Source of the DNA: an uncultured Anaerotignum sp.
Lineage (GTDB): Bacteria; Bacillota; Clostridia; Lachnospirales; Anaerotignaceae
DNA length: 58,029 bases
Direction: 5' to 3'
Assembly: GCA_910578425.1 (NCBI GenBank)
Contig: CAJTQX010000014.1
Span: 1 to 58,029 of the forward strand
Shown here: positions 25,868 through 35,468 of the stretch, piece by piece
Layout: the number at the start of each line of letters is the position of its first letter
Position numbering within the stretch: the stretch's first letter is position 1
Position numbers and translations under genes: made by a program
Notes under the pieces: generated by a model
What the model saw: only the letters and a program-made list of their open reading frames with translations
Database searches by the model: none
Told to the model about the DNA's origin: nothing

Positions 25868-27870
25868 TTGCCATGTCCCTCCTTCAGTCTGAACCTTCTC
25901 ACATGAGATTGCAGCCGTTCCGCTTCATCCGCCAGCATGCCGCTGGACTGCTCGGTCCGCGCAGCGTTTTGCAGGTTTCTGTCCGCAGCGGAGGAAATCA
26001 CCTCTATCCTGCCTTCCATACTGGCAAGCGCGCTTTCCTGACTCTCTACCGCAGTAACAAGCTGGTCTGCAATCGTATTGATCTGAGCAGAAACCTCAGA
26101 AATCGCCCGAAGCGAATCTGCCGTATTCGCGGTCAGTTCTACGCCCGTCTGTATAATCGCGCTGGTACTCCCCACCATCTCCGTTGCATTTTTCGCCGCC
26201 TCCGCGCTCTTAGCCGCCAATTCCTTAACCTCGTTTGCCACGACCGCAAAGCCCTTGCCGGAAACCCCTGCACGCGTTGCCTCAACAGAAGCGTTCAGCG
26301 CGAGTATGCTGGTCTGGAAAGCAATGCTTTCAATCGCCTTTGCAATCTTAGTAATCTCCTGTGCATTGCCGCTGATATTATCCATCGCGCCGGAAAGAGA
26401 AGCCATCTGCGTATTGGCCTCGTCAATGCGCTTTGAAATTTCTTCCGTCTTGGAACGGGTCTGTCCTGTGCTTTCCGTAACGCTCGCAAGGCGTTCTTTT
26501 ACATTGGATACCTCCTGCACAAGCTCCTCCGTAGATTCATTCTGCTCCATAGAAGCCTGATACAACTGCGCAGACTGCCCTTTCATTTCCTCCGCCATGC
26601 CTGTCAGGCGCGACGCGGCAGACTGGAAGCCCAGTATTGTACCATTCATGGAGCTGATAATTTCATACAGGCTGTGCTGAATCAATGCAAAATCACCTTT
26701 GTAATCTACCTGAGATTCTGTATCCAGATTGCCGCCCGCAATCTGCGTCAGCACTCTCTGGATATCGGATATGTAGCGGTTGATGCTCTCGACCGTTTCC
26801 CCCAGCGTCCGGTTCATAACTTCCATCTCATCCCCGGAATCAACAGGCAAAACCTCGGTATGCAGGTCACCGTCAGAAAGCGCGACCATACGGCTCGTCA
26901 CACTCTTTACCGGACGGGAAATCGAACGGGAAAGCCGGAGAACCAGCAGTATCGAAAGCACCAGAACAGCCAGCGTGGCCGCAGCCGCCAGCAGCATCGC
27001 GCTGTTTATTAAATAATTATAGTCAGCCTTTGGAACCTGTATCACCAAAGACCACTGCGTACCACGAATGGGCGAAAACGCGACAAGCATTTTTTCTCCA
27101 TTGATGGAAAATTCCGTTGCGCCGGTCTCCCCTGTCGTCACTCGGCTGCTGGCCTCCTGATTGCCGCCGCTGAGCTCCAGCAGCGTGCTCCCCGCCAGAA
27201 CAACGGACTGATCGGGGTGGCCTGTAACAACGCCTTCCCTGTTGGCCATGAACGCCATGCCGTTTTTGCCAATGTTAATACTGCTGATGACATCATTCAG
27301 GGTATCATATTTATATACCCCGACTACATATAAAGCTGTTTCCCCATTCTCCTTTACCGGCATGCCGATTACAATTCCCAGCTTATCCCGGAAAATCGTT
27401 GAGGAATATACTGTCAGGTTGTCCGTTTCCTGAAGAAGTGAAATAAAATTCTGCTCCAAACTCTGCGGCGCGTCCTTAAGTCCCTGTATCAGATGTCCGC
27501 TCCTATTGTACAGCCCTATGGAATGAAACTCATAAATTTCAGCCGCCTCTGTCAAAAGCGTTTCCCGATTCCTGTATACTTCATCTTCCGGAATATCCCC
27601 TGCCTTTATTTGGGCCGCGCCCGCAATGGCCATCATACGGTCTGCCAGCATATGTATATTGGCTTCCACCGTCTTTGCCGACTGCCTTGCCATCGGCTGA
27701 AGGCTGTCCAGCAGTATCTTGTTCGCCAAAGACTGCATTGAAAACGCCATAATGATACAACTGATCACTACCAGCAGCAAAATATTCAAAGCAGTATTTT
27801 TCAATATCCGCCCGTTAAGGCTGTGCTTCATTCCCTGACCGGAATGTGAATCTTTTTTCTTGCCCGTCAT
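25864..27870 (-). CDS. Methyl-accepting chemotaxis protein
   Basis: A 668-residue transmembrane chemoreceptor. Helix 1 (about residues 29-52) is followed by an extracellular dCache-like sensor domain of about 240 residues, helix 2 (about 285-310, MLLAAAATLAVLVLSILLVL), a HAMP domain (SRPVKSVTSRMVALSDGDL), and a long cytoplasmic coiled coil. The signalling tip is present (IAFQTSILALNASVEATRAG, then GKGFAVVANEVKELA). No che genes are nearby. The downstream overlapping gene is an FMN-binding lipoprotein, which may serve as a redox or electron-acceptor sensing partner; this is inference. Confidence 0.93.
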   Translation of the reverse strand: MTGKKKDSHSGQGMKHSLNGRILKNTALNILLLVVISCIIMAFSMQSLANKILLDSLQPMARQSAKTVEANIHMLADRMMAIAGAAQIKAGDIPEDEVYRNRETLLTEAAEIYEFHSIGLYNRSGHLIQGLKDAPQSLEQNFISLLQETDNLTVYSSTIFRDKLGIVIGMPVKENGETALYVVGVYKYDTLNDVISSINIGKNGMAFMANREGVVTGHPDQSVVLAGSTLLELSGGNQEASSRVTTGETGATEFSINGEKMLVAFSPIRGTQWSLVIQVPKADYNYLINSAMLLAAAATLAVLVLSILLVLRLSRSISRPVKSVTSRMVALSDGDLHTEVLPVDSGDEMEVMNRTLGETVESINRYISDIQRVLTQIAGGNLDTESQVDYKGDFALIQHSLYEIISSMNGTILGFQSAASRLTGMAEEMKGQSAQLYQASMEQNESTEELVQEVSNVKERLASVTESTGQTRSKTEEISKRIDEANTQMASLSGAMDNISGNAQEITKIAKAIESIAFQTSILALNASVEATRAGVSGKGFAVVANEVKELAAKSAEAAKNATEMVGSTSAIIQTGVELTANTADSLRAISEVSAQINTIADQLVTAVESQESALASMEGRIEVISSAADRNLQNAARTEQSSGMLADEAERLQSHVRRFRLKEGHGK

Positions 27871-28192
27871 GCTTTGACCCTCCTGTTTTCCAGCATGAAT
27901 CCGCTGTTTTTCAGTCTTTCCGGCACCCCATCAAATGCGGCCTGTATTCTGCCTGTTACTGCCATATGCCGTCTTTTGTCAGTTTACAAAAGTATAGATT
28001 AAAATGCAATTGTCAGCTTACATAAAATAACCATAAATACCGCTGATACCATTTGTTTATTTTGCAGATTTTCAGGAACAGACAGCCCTGAATGACAAAC
28101 TACGCAAATTCAGCTTTGCAGACATTCATAAACCGCATCATTCAGAGACACAATTTCCTGGTTCATGTTCTGCGGCGGAAACGCTCTCTCTG
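27871..28192. other. Intergenic stretch without a recognised gene
   Basis: Between the divergent MCP and addA genes. It is AT-rich in the middle and must hold the MCP promoter, but I see no strong boxes, repeats or structured RNA in it. Confidence 0.5.
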
Positions 28193-28221
28193 TTGAGTTC
28201 GTTCTCATTTTATACTATAAT
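28193..28221 (+). promoter_or_regulatory. Promoter of addA
   Basis: TTGAGT (28193-28198) and TATAAT (28216-28221) with a 17-base spacer, 35 bases before the start codon. Confidence 0.65.
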
Positions 28222-28256
28222 AACGACATACAAAACAGCCAAAAGGAGAGAAGGAC

Positions 28257-31200
28257 ATGGCAAACCGATGGACAGAACAGCAAAAACAGGCAATCGCAGC
28301 GCGTGGGTGCGATCTGCTGATTTCCGCGGCAGCCGGCAGCGGCAAAACGGCGGTGCTGGTAGAACGCATCATCACTCGCATTATAGAAGAAAAACAGGAT
28401 ATAGACAGGCTGCTTGTTGTAACGTTTACAAAGGCGGCGGCCTCTGAAATGAGCCAGCGCATCGGAGCGGCAATTTCCGAACGTCTGCAAAAAGAGCCGG
28501 ATAACCAGCATTTGCAGAATCAGATTGCATTCCTGCCGAGGGCGGATATCAAGACGATACACGCCTTCTGTTTACAGGTTATCCGCGAATATTACCATAT
28601 CCTTGCCATTGACCCTGCAACCCGTACCGCTGATCCCTCCGAAATCACGCTTTTACAGCGGGAGGTGCTGGACGACCTGCTCGAGGAGCTTTATGCGGAC
28701 GAAGCCAACCAGTGGTTTTTTGATCTGCTCGAAGCCTTCTCTCCCTCCACCGGGGACAGCCGTCTGCGGGAATTTGTATTACAGGCGCATACCTTTGCAC
28801 AGGGCAGCCCCGAACCAAATATCCTTCTGGACAGATTCGCCACACAGTACAGCCTTGCGGAAGATGAGCCTGTAGACAGCTATGTCTGGTTTCCGCTGAT
28901 TCGGGAGGCTGTTTCTGATGGGCTGGATTTCACCCTGCATTTGCTGCGCCGAGCGGAACAACTTGCCTCCTTCTCCGGTTTTGAGGGATATCATGAGCGG
29001 CTTGAAACAGAGCTGGAGCGCGCAGAAGCCCTGCGGGACGCCCTTTCCGGCCCGTTTAAAAGCTGGTATCCGGCTTTTGCCGCTGTTGATTTTGCCCGCT
29101 TGCCTGCCTACCGTGGAGAAGATAAAGATACTGCCAGAGAAATAGGAGATCTGCGCAATGAGGCAAAAAAAACGCTTGTAAAGCTGCGGGAATCTTATTT
29201 CCGTTATGGTGCGGAAACGCAGGCACAGCTTCTGCGCAGCCTTGCGCCCACCGTACAGAGTTTTGTACGGCTGACAAAACTGTTTGCCGAGCGGTTCGCG
29301 GCGGCAAAAAAAGAAAAGCTGATTATGGATTTCAACGATTATGAGCATTTCTGCCTGAAAATTCTTGTCGCGGAGGGCAGCACGCCGGAACATATCCTTC
29401 CGACTGCCGCAGCGGAAGAACTGCGCGGGCGGTATGACGAAATTATGATTGACGAATATCAGGACAGCAATATTGTACAGGAAATGATACTGACAGCGGT
29501 TTCGGGTGAAAGCACAGGCGAAAACAATCGTTTTATGGTGGGTGACGTCAAGCAGAGCATTTACCGGTTCCGCCACGCAATGCCGGAGTTATTCCAGCAA
29601 AAATATGAAGCCTATCCGGCAGAAGAAGGAGGAAAAACGCGGAAGATCATGCTTTCGCAGAACTTCCGCAGCCGCAAAAACATACTGGACGGTATAAATT
29701 TCCTGTTCCGCCAAATCATGCGGAAAGAATTTGGCGGCGTTGCCTATGACGCGGATGCTGCGTTGTATGCCGGTGCTGTTTTCCCGCCCTGTGAGGATGG
29801 TTTCTGCGGAGGGGAAAATGAAATTCTCCTGTTGGAAACCGCACAGGCGGAGGATATCGAGCTGCCCGAGGAGCTTGCGGAATTAGACCGCCGCCAGTTG
29901 GAGGCAACGGTGATTGCGGCAAAAATTCACGAACTGATGGAATCGGATTTCAGGGTGCTGGACAAAAGAACCGGCGCGTATCGTCCGCTTGCTTATGGCG
30001 ATATCGCTGTGCTGTTCCGCAGTATCCAGAACTGGGGCAGCACACTGGACGATGTATTCGGCAGGGAGGGCATCCCCTATTATGCCGAAACTGCCGAAGG
30101 TTATTTTAATATGCCGGAGGTGGAAACGATGCTGCAATTCCTCTGCATTCTGGATAACCCAAGGCAGGATATCCCACTTTTGGCAGTGCTTCATTCCCCT
30201 GTTTACGGGCTGACTGCGGAGGAACTGGTGCTGATTCGACTGGAGGGCGGAAAGGACGGACTGTTTTTCGACTGCGTGACCGCTTATCTGCGCGACGGGG
30301 AGGAGGAACCCCTGCGCGGCAGGCTTTCGTCCTTCCTTGCGGATTTAGAACGCTGGCGCAAGGCCGCGCGCGACCTTTCTCTGCCGGAACTTCTGCGGAT
30401 GCTTTACCGTGAAACCGGCTACTATGATTATCTCAGCGTAACGGCGGGAGGGGCACTCCGCCAGGCAAACCTGCGGCTCCTGCTGGAAAAAGCGGAACAG
30501 TATGAGAAAGGGAGCCGGAAAGGGCTGTTTTATTTCATACGCTATGTAGAAGATATGAAAACAGCCGAAGCTGAGATCTCCGCCGCAAAACTCCAAAGCG
30601 AAGGCGAAAACCTGGTGCGCGTGATGACGATTCATAAAAGCAAGGGGCTGGAATTTCCCGTCGTATTCGTTTCCGATTTAGGGAAGCAGTTCAATGATAT
30701 GGACGCGCGCAGCCCCGTCATTTTCCACCAGAATTGGGGCATTGGCATGGATTTTACTGACCCGGAAAAACGGACGGTTTCCTATACGCTTTCCAAAAAG
30801 GCCCTGGCAGAGGCTGTGCGGCAGGAAAACCGCGCGGAGGAGATACGCGTGTTGTATGTCGCGCTGACGCGTGCCAAAGAAAAGCTGATACTGACAGGCG
30901 CAGTAAAGAATATATGGAGCGGCGGACTGGCAAAATGGATAGACCGCGCGAACTGCGAAACAGAGCCGCTGCCCATCTCCATATTAAAAAAAGGGAACTG
31001 CTATCTGGACTGGGTGATGCCTGCCTATCTGCGCCATCCGCAGGAGGCAGAGCTTCGGAGGTCGTGGAGCCCTTACGGGTGGGCGGATCCCTGCACCTTC
31101 CCTGGCGAACCTTCCCGCTGGCATTTATCCCTGTTATCACGGGAGGACATTTTATCCGCGCCTGTGCAGGAGCAGAAAAAAGCGGAAGATCAGAAAGCCT

Positions 31201-31934
31201 TTTTCCAAAGCTGGGAAAAAAGCGCGGAAATGACGCCGCAGAAAGAAGAACTATTCCGGCTTTTAGGCTGGCAGTACCCGCATGAAAAAGCAACGCTGCT
31301 GCCTGCAAAAATATCTATTTCCGAAGTCAAACGGAAATATCAGGCCCAAATGACAGAGGAAATCCTTCCAAATACAACGCGCCTGGAACTGCCGAAGCAG
31401 CAGAAGGGAGCCGCGCTGACAGCGGCAGAAATCGGTACGGCAATGCATATTTTCATGGAAGAAGCCGACCTTCGGCAGATGTACCGTCTGCCGGAAATCG
31501 AAGCACTTGCGGCAGAGCTTGTAGAGCGCGGCAGGCTTTCCGCAGAAGAAGCGGCTGCCCTGCGCAGAAAGGAACTGAACCAGTTTTTCATGTCGGATAT
31601 TGCGGCTCGTCTCCGCTCCGCGAAACAAATTGAAAAAGAACGGCCATTCGCCATGCTGATGCAGCCCAGAGAACTGTATTTCGGCGAGGAGTATGCTGAT
31701 GTATCAGACAAAATTCTTGTAAACGGAATCATCGACTGTTATTTTACAGAGGAGGATGATTCTATTGTCCTGCTTGATTATAAAAGCGACAGGATCTATG
31801 ACGCGCAGGCGTTGCGGGAACGCTACGCCGTACAGCTGAAACTTTATCGCACCGCTCTGGAACAGGCAACCGGACTGCCCGTAAAGGAAACCTGTCTGTA
31901 TTCCTTCGCGCTGGGCAAAGCTGTCTTATTGTAA
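28257..31934 (+). CDS. addA: ATP-dependent helicase/nuclease subunit A
   Basis: Helicase-nuclease subunit of the AddAB enzyme that resects double-strand breaks for recombination. The 1225-residue length is typical. UvrD-like motifs are clear: Walker A SAAAGSGKTAVLVERI, Walker B MIDEYQDSN, VGDVKQSIYRFR, MTIHKSKGLEFPVVF and LYVALTRAKEKL. The C-terminal RecB-type nuclease shows GTAMH and LLDYKSDR. GGAGAG precedes the ATG. addB, normally directly upstream, is not adjacent and not elsewhere in the window. The gene looks intact. Confidence 0.95.
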   Translation: MANRWTEQQKQAIAARGCDLLISAAAGSGKTAVLVERIITRIIEEKQDIDRLLVVTFTKAAASEMSQRIGAAISERLQKEPDNQHLQNQIAFLPRADIKTIHAFCLQVIREYYHILAIDPATRTADPSEITLLQREVLDDLLEELYADEANQWFFDLLEAFSPSTGDSRLREFVLQAHTFAQGSPEPNILLDRFATQYSLAEDEPVDSYVWFPLIREAVSDGLDFTLHLLRRAEQLASFSGFEGYHERLETELERAEALRDALSGPFKSWYPAFAAVDFARLPAYRGEDKDTAREIGDLRNEAKKTLVKLRESYFRYGAETQAQLLRSLAPTVQSFVRLTKLFAERFAAAKKEKLIMDFNDYEHFCLKILVAEGSTPEHILPTAAAEELRGRYDEIMIDEYQDSNIVQEMILTAVSGESTGENNRFMVGDVKQSIYRFRHAMPELFQQKYEAYPAEEGGKTRKIMLSQNFRSRKNILDGINFLFRQIMRKEFGGVAYDADAALYAGAVFPPCEDGFCGGENEILLLETAQAEDIELPEELAELDRRQLEATVIAAKIHELMESDFRVLDKRTGAYRPLAYGDIAVLFRSIQNWGSTLDDVFGREGIPYYAETAEGYFNMPEVETMLQFLCILDNPRQDIPLLAVLHSPVYGLTAEELVLIRLEGGKDGLFFDCVTAYLRDGEEEPLRGRLSSFLADLERWRKAARDLSLPELLRMLYRETGYYDYLSVTAGGALRQANLRLLLEKAEQYEKGSRKGLFYFIRYVEDMKTAEAEISAAKLQSEGENLVRVMTIHKSKGLEFPVVFVSDLGKQFNDMDARSPVIFHQNWGIGMDFTDPEKRTVSYTLSKKALAEAVRQENRAEEIRVLYVALTRAKEKLILTGAVKNIWSGGLAKWIDRANCETEPLPISILKKGNCYLDWVMPAYLRHPQEAELRRSWSPYGWADPCTFPGEPSRWHLSLLSREDILSAPVQEQKKAEDQKAFFQSWEKSAEMTPQKEELFRLLGWQYPHEKATLLPAKISISEVKRKYQAQMTEEILPNTTRLELPKQQKGAALTAAEIGTAMHIFMEEADLRQMYRLPEIEALAAELVERGRLSAEEAAALRRKELNQFFMSDIAARLRSAKQIEKERPFAMLMQPRELYFGEEYADVSDKILVNGIIDCYFTEEDDSIVLLDYKSDRIYDAQALRERYAVQLKLYRTALEQATGLPVKETCLYSFALGKAVLL

Positions 31935-31964
31935 TGCAGAAAATCCTCCGGCAAAGGTACCTTC

Positions 31965-31995
31965 GCCTGACAGGAGGATACACGCTTTGTCAGGC
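31965..31995. terminator. Hairpin downstream of addA
   Basis: Arms GCCTGACA and TGTCAGGC lie 31 bases after addA and run into a short family 2 repeat. There is no strong T-run. Confidence 0.4.
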
Positions 31996-32041
31996 AAAGG
32001 CAGCCTGACTCAAGAAAACAAATTTTCTGATGCCAGCACCC
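31993..32041 (-). repeat. Family 2 repeat, short form D
   Basis: Read on the reverse strand it starts GGGTGCTGGCATCAGAAAAT and goes straight into TTGTTTTCTTGAGTCAGG and GCTGCCTTTGCC. These are the left end of stem 1 and the right end of stem 2 of the full element with about 120 internal bases missing. Confidence 0.7.
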
Positions 32042-32116
32042 ATAAGACGGCAGGCTCCTGAACGGGGCTTGCCGTCCTGCCGGAAATTCCAGACAAACGC
32101 CCCCATATTTCATGGG

Positions 32117-32695
32117 TCACAGCGCGCTTTTCATTCTTACATGAAATGGTACATATCCCCCGAACGACGCCATAAAGCTATTATAAGAATTGTACCAGAA
32201 ATTGCCGATAAAGGCGAAGGAAAACCCGCTGAGTATCCTGTCGCCAAATAAGTACCGCGCTGTTGTTTTGTGGAACAGCTCATAAAACCCGCTCCGGTAC
32301 AGACCGGAACAGCCATACAGCAGTTCTGCCATTTCCAGCTCCTGCCCATTCATTTCATAAACCTGCTCCATCGCGGATTTCATTTCCTGCCAGTCTAAAT
32401 CCTTTTTGCGTCTCCGCACAATGCGGATGGTATGGTGGATTGCCGCCAGCTTATAAAACCGCAAAACCCCTGCGCAGTCCAGACGATGCAGATTTTCCCT
32501 GAAATAGTTGTAGGCCAGCGGCGTTTCCAAAAATACTTCATGCGCGTCTGCCGCTGTGCTTTCCACGCACTGTGCGTAAAACGCACCGTAAAACGCGCAG
32601 TCCTCCGCAAGCGCGTATGCCCGTTCTGACAGGCGTTCCCGTTCTTCCTCTATCCATTGGCGCACCAATGCGCCCTGCTTTCTGCGTTCCATCAT
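32117..32695 (-). CDS. Hypothetical protein, 192 residues
   Basis: I do not recognise this protein. It is helical and charged at the N-terminus (RQWIEEERERLSERAYALAE), has aromatic-rich middle and C-terminal segments (ATARYLFGDRILSGFSFAFI), and no clear membrane helix or signal peptide. The ATG at 32695 follows AAGGAGG with a spacing of seven; a longer frame to 32932 crosses the terminator hairpin at 32767 and is unlikely. It is a single gene between addA and the small Cys-rich gene. Confidence 0.7.
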   Translation of the reverse strand: MMERRKQGALVRQWIEEERERLSERAYALAEDCAFYGAFYAQCVESTAADAHEVFLETPLAYNYFRENLHRLDCAGVLRFYKLAAIHHTIRIVRRRKKDLDWQEMKSAMEQVYEMNGQELEMAELLYGCSGLYRSGFYELFHKTTARYLFGDRILSGFSFAFIGNFWYNSYNSFMASFGGYVPFHVRMKSAL

Positions 32696-32760
32696 AGTCC
32701 CGCCTCCTTTCCCTTCTATTCTAAAACGAAACGAAGGCGTATGCGTATTTTTCCGCCGCA

Positions 32761-32803
32761 AAAAAAGACAGGCTCCCGCAAAATACGGGAGCTTCTGCCT
32801 GTC
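32761..32803 (-). terminator. Terminator of the Cys-rich small gene
   Basis: On the reverse strand a hairpin with GACAGGC..GCCTGTC and inner GCTCCCG/CGGGAGC pairing is followed by seven T. It would stop transcripts of the gene at 32991-33182 before the next gene. Confidence 0.75.
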
Positions 32804-32990
32804 GAAAAACCTGCTTTCGTATCGCGGAGGGGTGCGGGGAACGAAGGGCTCCCTGCATGGAATCCGCAGCCGGAATTTATTTCCGGCGAGGAAAACAGTA
32901 AGTTCCAAGGCTTTTCGGCCGATGGAACTCATCTGTTACTTCCTCTGTCTAAACAAGTCGAAATCAGGATTTCGACTCAGGTGCCGACTT

Positions 32991-33182
32991 TTAGCAAGTC
33001 GCGCAGTTGTTCAGCTGATTTCCGCAGCTTCCGTTGCCGAACCAGCACAGCAGAATCAGAATCCAAATCCATGAATTCTCATTCCCTCCGCAGCCGCAGC
33101 CATTGCCGTTGTTGTTCCCGCAAAGGCACAGCAGAAGGATAATCCAGATGATGCTTTCATTCCCACAGCCAAATCCACACAT
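32991..33182 (-). CDS. Cys/Gly/Asn-rich small protein, spore-coat-like
   Basis: A 63-residue peptide with two hydrophobic stretches (IIWIILLLCLCG and WIWILILLCWFG) separated by a Gly/Asn/Cys segment (GNNNGNGCGCGG), nine cysteines in all. It resembles the small proteins of clostridial genomes annotated as chorion-class high-cysteine (HCB) proteins, which I believe to be spore-surface components; that role is inferred. AGGAGG stands at good spacing before the ATG at 33182. It has its own terminator, so it is a monocistronic gene. Confidence 0.65.
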   Translation of the reverse strand: MCGFGCGNESIIWIILLLCLCGNNNGNGCGCGGNENSWIWILILLCWFGNGSCGNQLNNCATC

Positions 33183-33311
33183 AATAAAATACCTCCTTCA
33201 GGATAAAGGTTTTTTCGTTACAGTTTTATCCTATGAGGTATTTTGTAAAATATTGCCTGTCTTAAATTTTTTCCCTGCCCTGTTTTTGAAATATGCCGAT
33301 GCGCCGCGCCA

Positions 33312-34397
33312 TCAGCCGCCTGCTGACCTCAGCAGTTCCAGCCGCCGGACGAACATATCATAATATTCCGGTAAATTCCGGAACAGATCTTTTTCCACCT
33401 CTTTGATCTGGTTCAGCCCGATTCTTTTCACCGCCTGAACAGCCGCCTCCTTCTGCGTCACGCCGCGGCGGAACAGCGTCTGGCAGTTCGCGCCCTCCAA
33501 ATCTTCATAGGCGTGAAAAGTCTGATTAAAATCCATCAGCTTATGCAGCCGCTTCGCTTTATTGTTTGCATTATCGACCAGAACGCCCCAGTTTCCCCAG
33601 TGCCTGTCCGTATTCCCGACCAGATAATCCACAATGTTCATCATATAGTAGTTGTGCCTGTCCAGCCTGAGGATATACTGCTTTGTATCCCTTCCATAAT
33701 TTTCTGAATGAATCATAAACGCCTCCATCGGTACAATAGAGTAGTCCTTTGACGTAATGTTGTCACTCACTGTGACCTTTTCCCCGTCAAAATAATCCTC
33801 TTCATACAAAACCTGGGAAACGTCAAAGCATCTGCAAATCCGGCTTGCGAGCAGCTCCCGCTCCACAGCCTCCGCGTCCCCGTCCTTTAACAGCCTGAAA
33901 CCGTTCCCGAACCTCTGCCACGCCTTTGGAAAGCAGCCGTTTGTGGATAAATCCCTTGCAAGATATTCGTTTTGTACAGTATATTGCTTTCCTCTCAGGG
34001 CAATATCAATAAACGTATTGCTGAGATGGTTCTCGTAAAGATTTATATTTGAAAAACAGGTTCTCTCCCCCTTTTCCCTGACCCAGAACACATCTGTCAG
34101 CGATGCGCAGCGATAAGACAGCGCGATTTTCGCCCGTTCCCTGTCCGTTACAGCCTGTGCCACGCCAATGCTGTTCAATATTTCTTTTGCATATTTTCTG
34201 TCCAGCGTCAGAACTCTGGTGGCGCACCAAAAGTTAAAATTCGTGATATTATTAACCAGTGAATCCATTTCTTCGCTTTCTTCCAGATAGAGATTATACG
34301 GCATAAAGGACTTGAAAAATATTCTGCAATGCCCCGCTTCGTCTATTCTCGCGACACGTCTGTCTTTATGCATAAGCTCATACGTTTTTTTCTGCAT
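33312..34397 (-). CDS. HipA-like protein kinase without a HipB partner
   Basis: A 361-residue protein whose C-terminal half carries the HipA-type kinase signature: LVGNTDRHWGNWGVLVDN (catalytic Asp and Asn) and KLMDFNQTF (metal-binding Asp). The N-terminal half does not match a motif I know. HipA toxins phosphorylate translation factors and normally pair with a HipB-type antitoxin just upstream; here no small helix-turn-helix gene is adjacent. It may therefore be a stand-alone regulatory kinase. AGGGGAGG precedes the ATG at 34397. Confidence 0.7.
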   Translation of the reverse strand: MQKKTYELMHKDRRVARIDEAGHCRIFFKSFMPYNLYLEESEEMDSLVNNITNFNFWCATRVLTLDRKYAKEILNSIGVAQAVTDRERAKIALSYRCASLTDVFWVREKGERTCFSNINLYENHLSNTFIDIALRGKQYTVQNEYLARDLSTNGCFPKAWQRFGNGFRLLKDGDAEAVERELLASRICRCFDVSQVLYEEDYFDGEKVTVSDNITSKDYSIVPMEAFMIHSENYGRDTKQYILRLDRHNYYMMNIVDYLVGNTDRHWGNWGVLVDNANNKAKRLHKLMDFNQTFHAYEDLEGANCQTLFRRGVTQKEAAVQAVKRIGLNQIKEVEKDLFRNLPEYYDMFVRRLELLRSAGG

Positions 34398-34673
34398 TCC
34401 GGCGCCTCCCCTCTGAGCGTTTTACTGATTCTATTATAGCATATCATTTTTTGATATACCAATAACTTTATCCACCAGTTTTCCACAAAATAACTTTGAT
34501 TTGCAGAAAGTATCCAAATTTTCAAATATCCTGCCGAAAACGAAATATAATCCATAGAAAGAAAAATTTTGTTAAAAATTTAAGATTTTTTTCATAACTT
34601 TGTCCAAAAAATATGATATGATAGTAATGACAATTTTCGACATTTATTCGCCACTAAAGGAAGGGGAATTTTC

Positions 34674-35468
34674 ATGATATTTTATTTCAGCGGAACAGGC
34701 AATTCTTATGCTGCGGCAAAAACACTTGCGGCCGGACTGGGCGAGCCGCTTACAAACATCGCCGAAGCCATTTCCCAAAATGCTTTTGCATACACATTGA
34801 AGCCCGACGAGAAGCTCGGCTTTGTTTTTCCGGTCTATGCATGGGCTCCGCCCAGAGCAGTGACCGATTTTATCAAAAAGCTGGAACTTACTTTTCCGCA
34901 GGACCCGTACACTTTTGCCGTCTGCACATGCGGCGGCTCCGCCGGAGAAACCATGTCCGTTCTGGAATCCGCTTTGGAAGACAACGGGCTCTCGCTGGAC
35001 AGCGGCTTTTCCCTGCTCATGCCGGATAATTACGTTGCGGGCTTTGACGTAGAACCCAAAAAAGTACAGCAGGAAAAGCTGCTGCATGCAAAAGAAATTC
35101 TCCAGTTGATACTGCGCGCCATAAAGCTGGAACGGAAAAAATTCTTCCGCGTCAAGCGCGGCAAAGCGGCAAAGTTCATGACGTCCGTTGTAAATCCCGC
35201 CTTTTGCCATTTTGCCACGCGCACAAAGCCGTTTTATGTCACCAAAGGCTGCATCGGCTGCGGACTCTGTGAATCCGTCTGCACAGATAACTGTATTTCC
35301 ATGGCAGGTGAACGCCCCGTCTGGACGAAATCCCGCTGCAATATGTGTCTGGCATGTCTGAACCACTGTCCGACCGCTTCTATACAATACGGCAAAAAAA
35401 CAGAAAAGCGGGGGCGTTATCTCCACCCCTCCTATGAAAAAAACAGCACAAAGGAGGATTTGAAATGA
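34674..35468 (+). CDS. EFR1 family flavodoxin-ferredoxin fusion
   Basis: A 264-residue redox protein. Residues 1-150 form a flavodoxin-like domain with the FMN loop FSGTGNS at the N-terminus and AVCTCGGSAGETM later. The C-terminal 70 residues hold two [4Fe-4S] motifs (CIGCGLCESVC and CNMCLACLNHCP). The electron donor and acceptor are not known for the family. AAGGAAGGGG precedes the ATG. It overlaps the next gene by four bases, which couples it to the polysaccharide deacetylase. Confidence 0.9.
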   Translation: MIFYFSGTGNSYAAAKTLAAGLGEPLTNIAEAISQNAFAYTLKPDEKLGFVFPVYAWAPPRAVTDFIKKLELTFPQDPYTFAVCTCGGSAGETMSVLESALEDNGLSLDSGFSLLMPDNYVAGFDVEPKKVQQEKLLHAKEILQLILRAIKLERKKFFRVKRGKAAKFMTSVVNPAFCHFATRTKPFYVTKGCIGCGLCESVCTDNCISMAGERPVWTKSRCNMCLACLNHCPTASIQYGKKTEKRGRYLHPSYEKNSTKEDLK

